Shown here piece by piece: positions 1 through 5,837 of a DNA stretch of 6,580 nt. The stretch comes from Gemmatimonadales bacterium. Its GTDB lineage: Bacteria > Gemmatimonadota > Gemmatimonadetes > Gemmatimonadales > GWC2-71-9. A model generated the notes under the pieces. The model was given only the letters and a program-made list of their open reading frames with translations, made no database searches and was not told the DNA's origin. The number at the start of each line of letters is the position of its first letter. The first letter of the stretch is position 1. A program made the translations under genes and the position numbers. The stretch lies in contig JAUVRV010000156.1 in the NCBI GenBank assembly GCA_030597435.1, positions 1-6,580 on the forward strand. Reading direction: 5' to 3'.

Positions 1-1501
1 TCACCACTCCGTCAGTTCGAGCAGCCAACTCCTTGAGTTCACTCAGATGCGTCGTCGCAATGGTCGTGCAACGCCGGTCGTTGAGTGATAGTAACGTTGC
101 ACCCGCAAGCGCGGCGCCTTCGATCGGGTCCGTCCCTCCACCCAGCTCGTCGAGCAACACCAATGACCCGCCGTCGGCCTCGGTGAGAACCTCCTTGAGC
201 GCCGCCATGTGCGCACTGAACGTCGACAGACTGGCTGCAATGGACTGGTGATCACCGATATCGACGAAGATCGAGCGGTACACCGGAAGCGTTGTCCCCT
301 TGGCAACCGGTGGGATGATGCCACTCTGTGCCAGCGCCGCAATCAATCCCACCGTACTCAGCATGACCGTATTGCCACCGGCGTTGGGACCGCTGATTAG
401 TAGGGTAGACTCGGTTTCCGACAACGCGAGATCGAATGGGACAGCGGTGTCCGCCTCGCCGAGTAGTAGGGGGTGCCGGGCTCTGACGATAGACAGCGGC
501 TGTTCTTCCTCATTCATCCTCGGTCCAACACCGTCCACCTCTATCGCATAGCGTGCTCGGGCATACGCGTCGTCAACCCTAGCGCACATGTTCAAGCCGT
601 CAGACAGTGAATCGACGTGCGGTCGGAGCCGCCCGGTGAGATCGCGCAGCACGGCGAGTACGGCGCGTGCCTCCTCGGATTCCCATGCGTTGAGTTCGTT
701 GCCAAGTTCAACCGCTGCGGGTGGCTCAACGAAGAGTGTCGCACCTGACGATGATTCCCCGTGCACAATGCCCTTGACTCGATCGCGGTCGTCGCGGCGC
801 ACCGGGATCACGTAACGCCCGCCCCTGAGGGTTACCTCGGCCCGTTGGCCACTACCGAGTGACGCCTGTTGTTTCTCCAGTAACCGGATCAGACGGGCAC
901 GCGTCTCTCTCAGCTTGCGTCTCGCCTGCGCCAGTTCCTTCGAGGCATCGTCCTTGACCGACCCGTCGGGATTGAGCGCCCGGTCTATCGCTCGAGCGAT
1001 CTCCTTGGGTGGGATCTCAGTAGCAATAGAAGCCAAGAGGGGTGCTTCATCTCCCATGCGCTCTAGCCCCTGAAAGACGGCGCGCATGGCTTCGAGGGCG
1101 GAGCGCACCGCGTTCAGCTCTAGCGGCTCCAACACATCACCGGGAATGCTGAGCCGTTCGATGACCGATCGAATGTCGGGGCATGCCTCAGGTCGAAATG
1201 GATCGCCGGAGTCCAGTAACTGCTGGAACTCGCTGGCGGTGGCAAGCTCGGTCGTGATCCACTCGCAGTCCCCCGAAGGCAGACGGAACCGCACAGATTC
1301 GGCCCCCAGCTCGCCCGCGGCGAAGCCGGCCACGATGTCAAGTGTGGCAGCGAACTCGAGGGCTTCGAGCGTCTGGGCGGTAGCCACCGCCGGAATTGAG
1401 GAAGGGGTGCCGGCGACTCCTGCCGCCAACACCCCCCACTGCTTATCTGCCGGGTTCTCGCCGGTCATGTGCCGCAGGTAACGACACCCGCGCCGGGCCA
1501 T
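1..1501 (-). CDS. mutS2: MutS2 family protein (DNA structure/ribosome-associated ATPase), C-terminus beyond the window
   Basis: The first 500 codons of a MutS2 homologue read without interruption to the left edge. Known family role: binding recombination intermediates and, in Bacillus, splitting collided ribosomes; it is not classical mismatch repair. Visible from residue 1: LEALEF opening of the N-terminal region (45-50), the lever/clamp block with RYVIPVRR and VKGIVHGESSSGATLFVEP (242-260), RHPLL before the ATPase, Walker A-like GPNAGGNTV (371-379), GDHQSI plus the signature STFSAHM (416-432), Walker B LVLLDELGGGTDP (447-459) and the H-loop ATTHLSELK (482-490). The Walker A lysine is Asn377, and the usual GDEQSI is GDHQSI. 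The Smr nuclease domain, if present, lies outside. The start is uncertain: ATG at 1501 gives about 40 extra residues, ATG at 1468 fewer, and GTG at 1387 gives the usual family length. None has a clear ribosome binding site. Confidence 0.93.
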   Translation of the reverse strand, partial: MARRGCRYLRHMTGENPADKQWGVLAAGVAGTPSSIPAVATAQTLEALEFAATLDIVAGFAAGELGAESVRFRLPSGDCEWITTELATASEFQQLLDSGDPFRPEACPDIRSVIERLSIPGDVLEPLELNAVRSALEAMRAVFQGLERMGDEAPLLASIATEIPPKEIARAIDRALNPDGSVKDDASKELAQARRKLRETRARLIRLLEKQQASLGSGQRAEVTLRGGRYVIPVRRDDRDRVKGIVHGESSSGATLFVEPPAAVELGNELNAWESEEARAVLAVLRDLTGRLRPHVDSLSDGLNMCARVDDAYARARYAIEVDGVGPRMNEEEQPLSIVRARHPLLLGEADTAVPFDLALSETESTLLISGPNAGGNTVMLSTVGLIAALAQSGIIPPVAKGTTLPVYRSIFVDIGDHQSIAASLSTFSAHMAALKEVLTEADGGSLVLLDELGGGTDPIEGAALAGATLLSLNDRRCTTIATTHLSELKELAARTDGVV

Positions 1502-1612
1502 GCCCGACACGCGCAGCGTCTGCCAATTCTCAGAACCGCCTTAAGTTGGAACACTTCGATGCGGACTGCTGGAAAGCGAAATTGCCGTAATCACTCCAAA
1601 AGGGCCAACGCT
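1502..1612. other. rpsU-mutS2 intergenic gap
   Basis: These 111 bases separate the rpsU stop from the farthest mutS2 start. I find no GC-rich hairpin followed by a T-run on the minus strand and no convincing -35/-10 pair. Cotranscription of mutS2 with rpsU is therefore possible but not shown. The gap grows to about 225 bases if mutS2 starts at the GTG at 1387. Confidence 0.5.
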
Positions 1613-1798
1613 CTACCGTGGCGGACGACGCCGCTTGCGCTTGGCTTGGTTGAGCTTGCGCTTGCGTCGCTCGCTCGGCTTCTCGTAATGACGATGTTTG
1701 CGAAGATCTGACAGAATCCCGGCCTTCTCACACTTCTTCTTGAAACGCCTCAGCGCACGTTCGAAACTCTCGTCCTCGTAGATGACTACCTCAGCCAT
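1613..1798 (-). CDS. rpsU: 30S ribosomal protein bS21
   Basis: A 61-residue, strongly basic protein matching bS21. It starts MAEVVIYEDESFERALRRFKKKCEKAG and ends in a Lys/Arg-rich tail (KRKLNQAKRKRRRPPR). In the family this small-subunit protein lies near the 3' end of 16S rRNA and the anti-Shine-Dalgarno region and helps initiation. Length and the conserved helix ERALRRFKKK are typical. The ATG at 1798 is preceded by GGGGG four to eight bases upstream, a usable but non-consensus binding site. It lies 84 bases after the HIT gene and upstream of mutS2. The same neighbourhood (hemW-hrcA-dnaJ...rpsU) is known in Bacillus. Identification is secure; operon membership is inferred from orientation and spacing. 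Confidence 0.96.
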   Translation of the reverse strand: MAEVVIYEDESFERALRRFKKKCEKAGILSDLRKHRHYEKPSERRKRKLNQAKRKRRRPPR

Positions 1799-1882
1799 AA
1801 ACCCCCGACTCGCGGGCCGTACTATTCCCCAAGTTGCGTAGACCTGGAAAATTCGACGCCCTCGGCTCGAATCTCAAGGAGC
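1799..1882. other. HIT-rpsU intergenic gap
   Basis: An 84-base spacer read on the minus strand. It ends in the GGGGG stretch that probably serves as the rpsU ribosome binding site. A TTGAGA-like hexamer near the HIT stop has no good -10 partner at the usual distance, so I do not call a promoter. There is no factor-independent terminator. Confidence 0.45.
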
Positions 1883-2221
1883 CTAGCCTGGCGGCCACCG
1901 CATCACCCTACCACCCAGGACATGGGCGTGGATATGGAACACCGTCTGCCCGGCCTCCGAGTTGGTATTCAGCACAACCCGGTACCCCCGCTCGGTCAGG
2001 CCCTCGTCGGCCGCAATGCCCTTGGCGAACAGCAGCAGGCTTCCCAGCAGATCTGCATCGGAGGCCTCGTTGAGTGACGCGATGTGGCTGCGAGGAATCA
2101 CGAGGACATGGGTGGGCGCCTGTGGATCGATGTCGCGGAACGCCACGAATCGGTCGTCCGCGGCTACGACTGTAGCCGGAATGTCACCCGCCGCGATCTT
2201 ACAGAAAAGGCATTCGCTCAT
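1883..2221 (-). CDS. HIT-family (HINT-type) nucleotide hydrolase
   Basis: A complete 112-residue histidine-triad protein. It opens with CLFCKIAAGDIP (residues 4-15), typical of the HINT branch, continues with FRDIDPQAPTHVLVIPRSHI (28-47), and carries the catalytic triad HIHAHV at 96-101 followed by LGGR and the terminal MRWPPG. Family members hydrolyse nucleoside phosphoramidates and related AMP conjugates. The middle histidine of the triad (H98) is the expected nucleophile. Length is normal and no key residue is missing. The ATG is only 3 bases after the dnaJ stop, so translation is probably coupled to dnaJ. The physiological substrate cannot be read from the sequence. Confidence 0.95.
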   Translation of the reverse strand: MSECLFCKIAAGDIPATVVAADDRFVAFRDIDPQAPTHVLVIPRSHIASLNEASDADLLGSLLLFAKGIAADEGLTERGYRVVLNTNSEAGQTVFHIHAHVLGGRVMRWPPG

Positions 2222-2224
2222 GGT

Positions 2225-3373
2225 CTAAGACCCAAAGGCTTCCCTCATCTTGTTCCAGATGCGGCGACCCAATGTATCCTCCAACGGGGGGTCACCCTCC
2301 AGCTCGGAAAGTCGCTCGAACAGTTCCTTCAGTTCCGGTTCCAGCGTAGTCGGGGTCCAGACTTGCACCCGCACGAACAGCGATCCGCGCCGGCCATCGT
2401 TCACGTTGGGCAATCCACGGCTGTGTAAGGTGAGCACCGTTCCCGACTGGGCGCCGGCTGGCAGCTCGATGGTCTCGTCACCGTATGGTGTGGGAATCAC
2501 GAACTCCGAGCCGAGTGCGGCCTGGCTAAACGCCACGGGAAGATCATAAACCAAGTCGTCGCCGCGCCGCTCGAACCGCTCATCCTCTGCCACGTCCAAC
2601 TCGACCAGCAAGTCCCCCGCGGGACCATTGCGCGGTCCTGCGGCACCCTTGCCCCGCAGCGTGAGATAGTTCTCGTGCGAGACACCGGGCGGCACCTCGA
2701 TAGCGACAACCGAATCCGTCCGCACGCGTCCGTCACCGCGGCACTCAACACACGGGTCGGTCACAACCGTGCCCTCACCGTTACATGTGGGGCAAGCCGC
2801 CACCGATACCAACTGGCCGAAGAGTGACTGTTGGGCGTGTCGCACCTCACCGGCGCCGCCACACGTGGTGCAGGGACCCGGAGCAGCGCCGGCCTCGGCT
2901 CCAGTTCCGTCACACGCCTTGCACCGGTGCAACGTCTTCAGTTTGATCTTGCGATTGGTCCCCCGCGCCACGTCCTCGATGCTGAGCTTGAGGGTGACAC
3001 GGATATCCTGACCCCGACGTTGGCTGCGACGGGTCCGCTGGCCACCCCCGAAGAAGGCATCGAAGCCACCCATGCCCCCGAAGTCCCGCATGAACATGCT
3101 GAGGGCTTCGGACAGATCGAAGGGGTGGAAGCCATATCCACCGCCACCACCCTTGAGACCCGCCATGCCGAACCGATCATAGCTCGATCGCTTTTGCGGG
3201 TCGTGTAGCACGTCGTATGCTTCACTCGCCTCTTTGAAGTGCTCCTCGGCCACCTTGTCACCGTCGTTGCGATCGGGGTGATACTTCATCGCAAGCTTCC
3301 GGTACGCCTTCTTGATCTCGTCGGTGGAGGAGTCGCGGGAAACGCCGAGGACTTCGTAGAAATCACGTGTCAT
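2225..3373 (-). CDS. dnaJ: Chaperone protein DnaJ (Hsp40, type I)
   Basis: A complete 382-residue type I J-protein. The J domain (about 4-70) has the HPD motif at 32-34, which stimulates the DnaK ATPase. A Gly/Phe linker follows (about 75-112, GGGGGYGFHPF and GGMGGFDAFFGGG). The zinc-binding region has four CxxCxGxG repeats at 151-158 (CKACDGTG), 168-175 (CTTCGGAG), 194-201 (CPTCNGEG) and 208-215 (CVECRGDG). The substrate-binding C-terminal domains run to about 340, with a tail rich in acidic residues. All expected zinc ligands are present. The ATG at 3373 lies 10 bases after the hrcA stop. An AGGT about ten bases upstream is a weak binding site, so coupling with hrcA is likely. grpE and dnaK are not adjacent, so its Hsp70 partner must be encoded elsewhere. 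Confidence 0.98.
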   Translation of the reverse strand: MTRDFYEVLGVSRDSSTDEIKKAYRKLAMKYHPDRNDGDKVAEEHFKEASEAYDVLHDPQKRSSYDRFGMAGLKGGGGGYGFHPFDLSEALSMFMRDFGGMGGFDAFFGGGQRTRRSQRRGQDIRVTLKLSIEDVARGTNRKIKLKTLHRCKACDGTGAEAGAAPGPCTTCGGAGEVRHAQQSLFGQLVSVAACPTCNGEGTVVTDPCVECRGDGRVRTDSVVAIEVPPGVSHENYLTLRGKGAAGPRNGPAGDLLVELDVAEDERFERRGDDLVYDLPVAFSQAALGSEFVIPTPYGDETIELPAGAQSGTVLTLHSRGLPNVNDGRRGSLFVRVQVWTPTTLEPELKELFERLSELEGDPPLEDTLGRRIWNKMREAFGS

Positions 3374-3383
3374 GCAGCCAGAC

Positions 3384-4427
3384 CTAACAGGAGTCGGTAG
3401 GCACCAGGTTATTCATCAGGCGACTGGTATGCTCCACCAACGAGACAACCTTGCGGTACGGCATTCTGGTCGGCCCCATGACCCCAATGACACCGGAAAG
3501 CGAGCCCGATTGGTAGGTGGAAGTGACGATTGTAAACGCGCTCAGCATGGGATCGAGGTTCTCACCACCGATGGTCACCGTTATGCCCGGCTCACTGCGT
3601 TGCTGCAGCGCCTGGCGCAAGAGGTCACGCTGTTCGGTTAACTCCAGCAGCGTACGCATCTGGGTGTTGGAACTGAACTCGGGCTGCTCGGCCAACATCT
3701 GAGCACTCGAGAGCATGACCGGACTCTCTTCTCTGTCCGAGCCTTGAAAGATGCTGTCGGCCTCTTCGACAAACACGTTGAGCAGCTCATCGCCGCTGGT
3801 ACCGAGCCGGGTCTCACGGAGTCGCTCTCTCAGCGTGGCTCGCACCTCGCGCAGCGTCAGGCCGGACAGGCGCTCGTTCAAAACGGTCGCGAGCTTGTCC
3901 AACGACTCCAGTGGCAGGCCACTGTTCACCTCCACGAATATGGTTCTCGCGGCTCCACCCGAGAGGATCAGCACCAGCAGAATCCGGTCGCTCGCCACAT
4001 CCATCAACTGCAGCCGTTCCAGCACCGCGTTGTCAAACGAGGGCGCCACCGCGACACCCAGTTCCTGGGTAAGGATGCCCAGCACCTGAGCTGCTTTCTG
4101 GAGCAGGCTCTCGATACCGGTGGTCTCGGCGAGGTCCCTCAATAGGCGATCCTGCTCACGCGCCGTTGGATCGGAGTAGGCCATCAGTCGATCGACGTAC
4201 ACTCGGTAGGCACGGTCGGTCGGCATCCGGCCCGCCGAGGTGTGTGGATGATACAGGTATCCCCTGTCCTCGAGATCGCTCATCGTATTGCGGATGGTGG
4301 CTGCCGACACACCGAGCTTGTACTTCTTGGCGATCGTCCGCGACCCGGCCGGTTCGGCCGTTTCCACATAGCTCACGATGACAGCCTCGAGGACCCGCCG
4401 CTCGCGGTCAGTCAGATCATCGCGCAT
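3384..4427 (-). CDS. hrcA: Heat-inducible transcription repressor HrcA
   Basis: HrcA represses chaperone genes by binding the CIRCE inverted repeat and is kept active by GroEL in known systems. With ATG at 4427 the protein has 347 residues, the usual family length, and begins MRDDLTDRERRVLEAVIVSY. The N-terminal winged helix carries GVSAATIRNTMSDLEDRGYL, followed by the hallmark PHTSAGRMPTDRAYRVYVD. The C-terminal part has IGGEN and GVIGVMGPTRMPYRKVVSLV, both diagnostic. I chose 4427 because GGA lies about eight bases upstream and the family begins here. ATG at 4442 adds five residues. A longer frame reaches 4514 but would overlap the end of hemW and add residues unlike HrcA. The gene follows hemW by 29 bases and precedes dnaJ by 10. 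I found no CIRCE site in the window. Confidence 0.96.
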   Translation of the reverse strand: MRDDLTDRERRVLEAVIVSYVETAEPAGSRTIAKKYKLGVSAATIRNTMSDLEDRGYLYHPHTSAGRMPTDRAYRVYVDRLMAYSDPTAREQDRLLRDLAETTGIESLLQKAAQVLGILTQELGVAVAPSFDNAVLERLQLMDVASDRILLVLILSGGAARTIFVEVNSGLPLESLDKLATVLNERLSGLTLREVRATLRERLRETRLGTSGDELLNVFVEEADSIFQGSDREESPVMLSSAQMLAEQPEFSSNTQMRTLLELTEQRDLLRQALQQRSEPGITVTIGGENLDPMLSAFTIVTSTYQSGSLSGVIGVMGPTRMPYRKVVSLVEHTSRLMNNLVPTDSC

Positions 4428-4456
4428 GGTGTTCCAAGTCATAGGCTGACAAGAAT

Positions 4457-5701
4457 TTAGCCACCTTGGGCCGAGGTGGTCAACCCAGCAGTCAACTCGT
4501 CCAGCCGTAACCAACCTTCCGGGGTGAGACGGAAGCTCAGGATTTCAGATTTGCGATTTGCGATTTGCGATTTGCGATTTTCCACCGCCCCCATCCAACC
4601 GTGCCGGATCGCCTTGGTAACAACGGCTTGGTTCAAGTGGTGCAATTCCTCTTCCCCGAGGCCGTCGGAGGTTCTGAGCGCCAGGTAGACACGTTCGAGG
4701 CGTTGCTGCTCTTCCGTCAGTGTTTCCCGCCCTTCGGTGGGATCCTTGCGCGTACTCACCAGTCTCTGGTACGCGGCCCAGGGGGACACGTTCCAGCTAC
4801 GGGTGTGCCCGTCGAAGCGGTGGGCCGCGGGACCGAGCCCGGCGTAGGGGCGGCCGGTCCAGTGGGCGCTGTTATGGATCGCGCGGTGGCCTGGCTTGGC
4901 ATAGTTGGAGATCTCGGAGTGCTCGTACCCGGCTGCAGTCAGAATCTCGTGTGCAACGAGGAACTCCTCCGCGTAACGCCCGTCCGGAGTCGGCGACGCG
5001 GCCCCGCGGGAGATCCAACGAGCCAACGGGGTGCGCGGCTCAACGGTGAGGCCGTACACGGACAGGTGATCCGGCTCCAGCTCGAGTGCACGGTCCAGAT
5101 CATCACGGAAAACGTGATTCAGCTCCGGTGGCAGGGCGAAGATCAGGTCCAGGGAGACCGAGGTTACCCCAGAATCGCGCAGGTTGGCGCAGGCTGCCAC
5201 AGATTGCTCGACGCTGTGGGTGCGGTGCATCCAGACGAGGACGGCCGGGTCGAACGACTGGACACCCAGTGAGACCCTGTTGATACCCGAGTCAACCCAA
5301 ATTCTTGTCGCACTTGGAGTTGCGTCGTCGGGGTTGGCGTCGAGAGTTACCTCGGGGAGCGGACCACCGGGGAAGGGGGAACGGGGAACAGGGAACGGGA
5401 GAGCATCCGAATCAACCTCGTCCGTCCTGGACCGTTCCTCGCCAACCCGCCTTCGACTCAAGAAGTACTGAACGAGATTCGCCACGTGCTCCGGAGGAAG
5501 CAGCGACGGTGTTCCTCCTCCCAGATATAGTGTCTCCAGCAGGTCATCGTCCCATTCGCCCCGTTTCAACCGCAGTTCGTGCTCGTTCTTGATCGCGCCG
5601 ATGAAGCTCTGCGGCTGCAGGTGTTTCCGGACGGCGATGGAGAAATCGCAGTAGGAGCAGCGCCTGCGGCAGAACGGAATATGGATGTACGTGTGGCGCA
5701 T
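4457..5701 (-). CDS. hemW: Radical SAM heme chaperone HemW (HemN-like, formerly called coproporphyrinogen III oxidase-like)
   Basis: A complete 414-residue HemW. The radical-SAM cluster motif is HIPFCRRRCSYCDF (Cys 11, 15, 18, C-x3-C-x2-C). It is followed by LYLGGGTPSLL (58-68), EVTLDANPDD (117-126), SLGVQSFD (144-151), LIFALPPE (186-193), GLTVEPRTP (217-225) and EISNYAKPGH (263-272). The C-terminal HemN_C-like domain ends in RLTPEGWLRLDEL. The motif lacks the extra cysteine of true HemN, which favours a heme-inserting chaperone over the oxidase. It is longer than usual because of two low-complexity inserts. Residues about 88-116 contain LPFPVPRSPFPGG, and residues 374-387 contain ENRKSQIANRKSEI. 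Both are encoded by 7-bp tandem repeats and both keep the frame. ATG at 5701 fits the family start, but the only strong Shine-Dalgarno sequence is 21 bases away. hrcA follows closely. Confidence 0.95.
   Translation of the reverse strand: MRHTYIHIPFCRRRCSYCDFSIAVRKHLQPQSFIGAIKNEHELRLKRGEWDDDLLETLYLGGGTPSLLPPEHVANLVQYFLSRRRVGEERSRTDEVDSDALPFPVPRSPFPGGPLPEVTLDANPDDATPSATRIWVDSGINRVSLGVQSFDPAVLVWMHRTHSVEQSVAACANLRDSGVTSVSLDLIFALPPELNHVFRDDLDRALELEPDHLSVYGLTVEPRTPLARWISRGAASPTPDGRYAEEFLVAHEILTAAGYEHSEISNYAKPGHRAIHNSAHWTGRPYAGLGPAAHRFDGHTRSWNVSPWAAYQRLVSTRKDPTEGRETLTEEQQRLERVYLALRTSDGLGEEELHHLNQAVVTKAIRHGWMGAVENRKSQIANRKSEILSFRLTPEGWLRLDELTAGLTTSAQGG
4541..4582. repeat. Heptanucleotide tandem repeat (GATTTGC) inside hemW
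   Basis: Reading the + strand, six consecutive 7-base units fill 42 bases: GATTTCA, four perfect GATTTGC copies (4548-4575), then GATTTTC. On the coding strand they encode ENRKSQIANRKSEI. The total of 42 is divisible by both 7 and 3, so the hemW frame is kept; gain or loss of one or two units would break it. The stretch is AT-rich in a GC-rich gene. The family has only a short hairpin at this site, just before the terminal RLTPEGW segment. Confidence 0.9.
5368..5403. repeat. G-rich heptamer repeat (GGGAACG) inside hemW
   Basis: The + strand carries three adjacent 7-base units at 5377-5397 (GGGAACG, GGGAACA, GGGAACG) flanked by GGGGAAG and GGAGAG. On the coding strand this gives the Pro/Phe-rich LPFPVPRSPFPGG. 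The 17-base core GAAGGGGGAACGGGGAA (5372-5388) recurs in inverted orientation at 5808-5824, at the end of dprA, so this is a dispersed element and not a one-off expansion. Confidence 0.85.
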
Positions 5702-5722
5702 CGGTCGTCTGGTCGGTTCTGG

Positions 5723-5729
5723 ACCTCCT
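5723..5729 (-). promoter_or_regulatory. Strong Shine-Dalgarno sequence at unusual distance from hemW ATG
   Basis: The minus strand reads AGGAGGT here, a near-perfect anti-16S match. The hemW ATG at 5701 is 21 bases further on, well beyond the usual 5-10. No in-frame ATG, GTG or TTG lies between. Either the site is used weakly, or it is a relic of an earlier arrangement. Confidence 0.5.
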
Positions 5730-5740
5730 GCTAATTATGT

Positions 5741-5837
5741 GCCGGGAGGAGGGAACGGAGAAGAGATTAGGAGGGGAAGGAGGGGAAGGAGGGGAAGAGA
5801 ATCACCCTTCCCCGTTCCCCCTTCACCGTTCCCCGGC
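5741..5837. repeat. About 97-bp inverted-repeat element between dprA and hemW
   Basis: The left end reads GCCGGGAGGAGGGAACGG, and the right end, reverse-complemented, reads GCCGGGGAACGG. These are imperfect terminal inverted repeats. Inside are three perfect 9-base units, GAGGGGAAG (5771-5797), and CTTCCCC at 5807-5813, which can pair with GGGGAAG at 5791-5797 around a 9-base loop. CCGTTCCC occurs at 5812-5819 and 5826-5833, and its complement GGGAACGG at 5751-5758. The element overlaps the dprA 3' end and supplies its last codons and TGA stop (5825-5823). It resembles a small non-autonomous (REP- or MITE-like) repeat. No target-site duplication is obvious. Confidence 0.65.

Noticed and set aside
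3690..3715. GAGCACTCGAGAGC resembling half of a CIRCE operator
   Set aside because: It lies inside hrcA coding sequence, lacks the TTAGCACTC-N9-GAGTGCTAA arrangement and is not upstream of a gene start.
4428..4514. Extended HrcA start at 4514 giving 376 residues
   Set aside because: It would overlap the 3' end of hemW by 58 bases and add residues unlike any HrcA N-terminus. The family start and a GGA ribosome site point to 4427.
4565..5272. Long plus-strand open frame (235 codons) opposite hemW
   Set aside because: It is the antisense of a clearly conserved radical-SAM gene in a GC-rich sequence. Its translation shows no recognisable domain and includes the heptamer repeat.
4457..5701. Annotation as oxygen-independent coproporphyrinogen III oxidase (HemN)
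   Set aside because: The cluster motif is C-x3-C-x2-C without the following C-x-C cysteine of HemN, and the overall length and motifs match HemW.
5733..5738. CATAAT on the minus strand as a -10 box for hemW
   Set aside because: No recognisable -35 lies at a suitable spacing; upstream is the pyrimidine-rich repeat. One hexamer is not enough to call a promoter.
5771..5797. Three direct 9-bp repeats as a possible CRISPR array or iteron origin
   Set aside because: Units are too short and have no spacers, so this is no CRISPR. There is no replication gene, DnaA box cluster or AT-rich unwinding region for an origin.
5791..5813. Hairpin between dprA and hemW as a factor-independent terminator
   Set aside because: The 7-bp stem is followed by a C/T mix with no U-run. 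It is listed as part of the repeat element instead.
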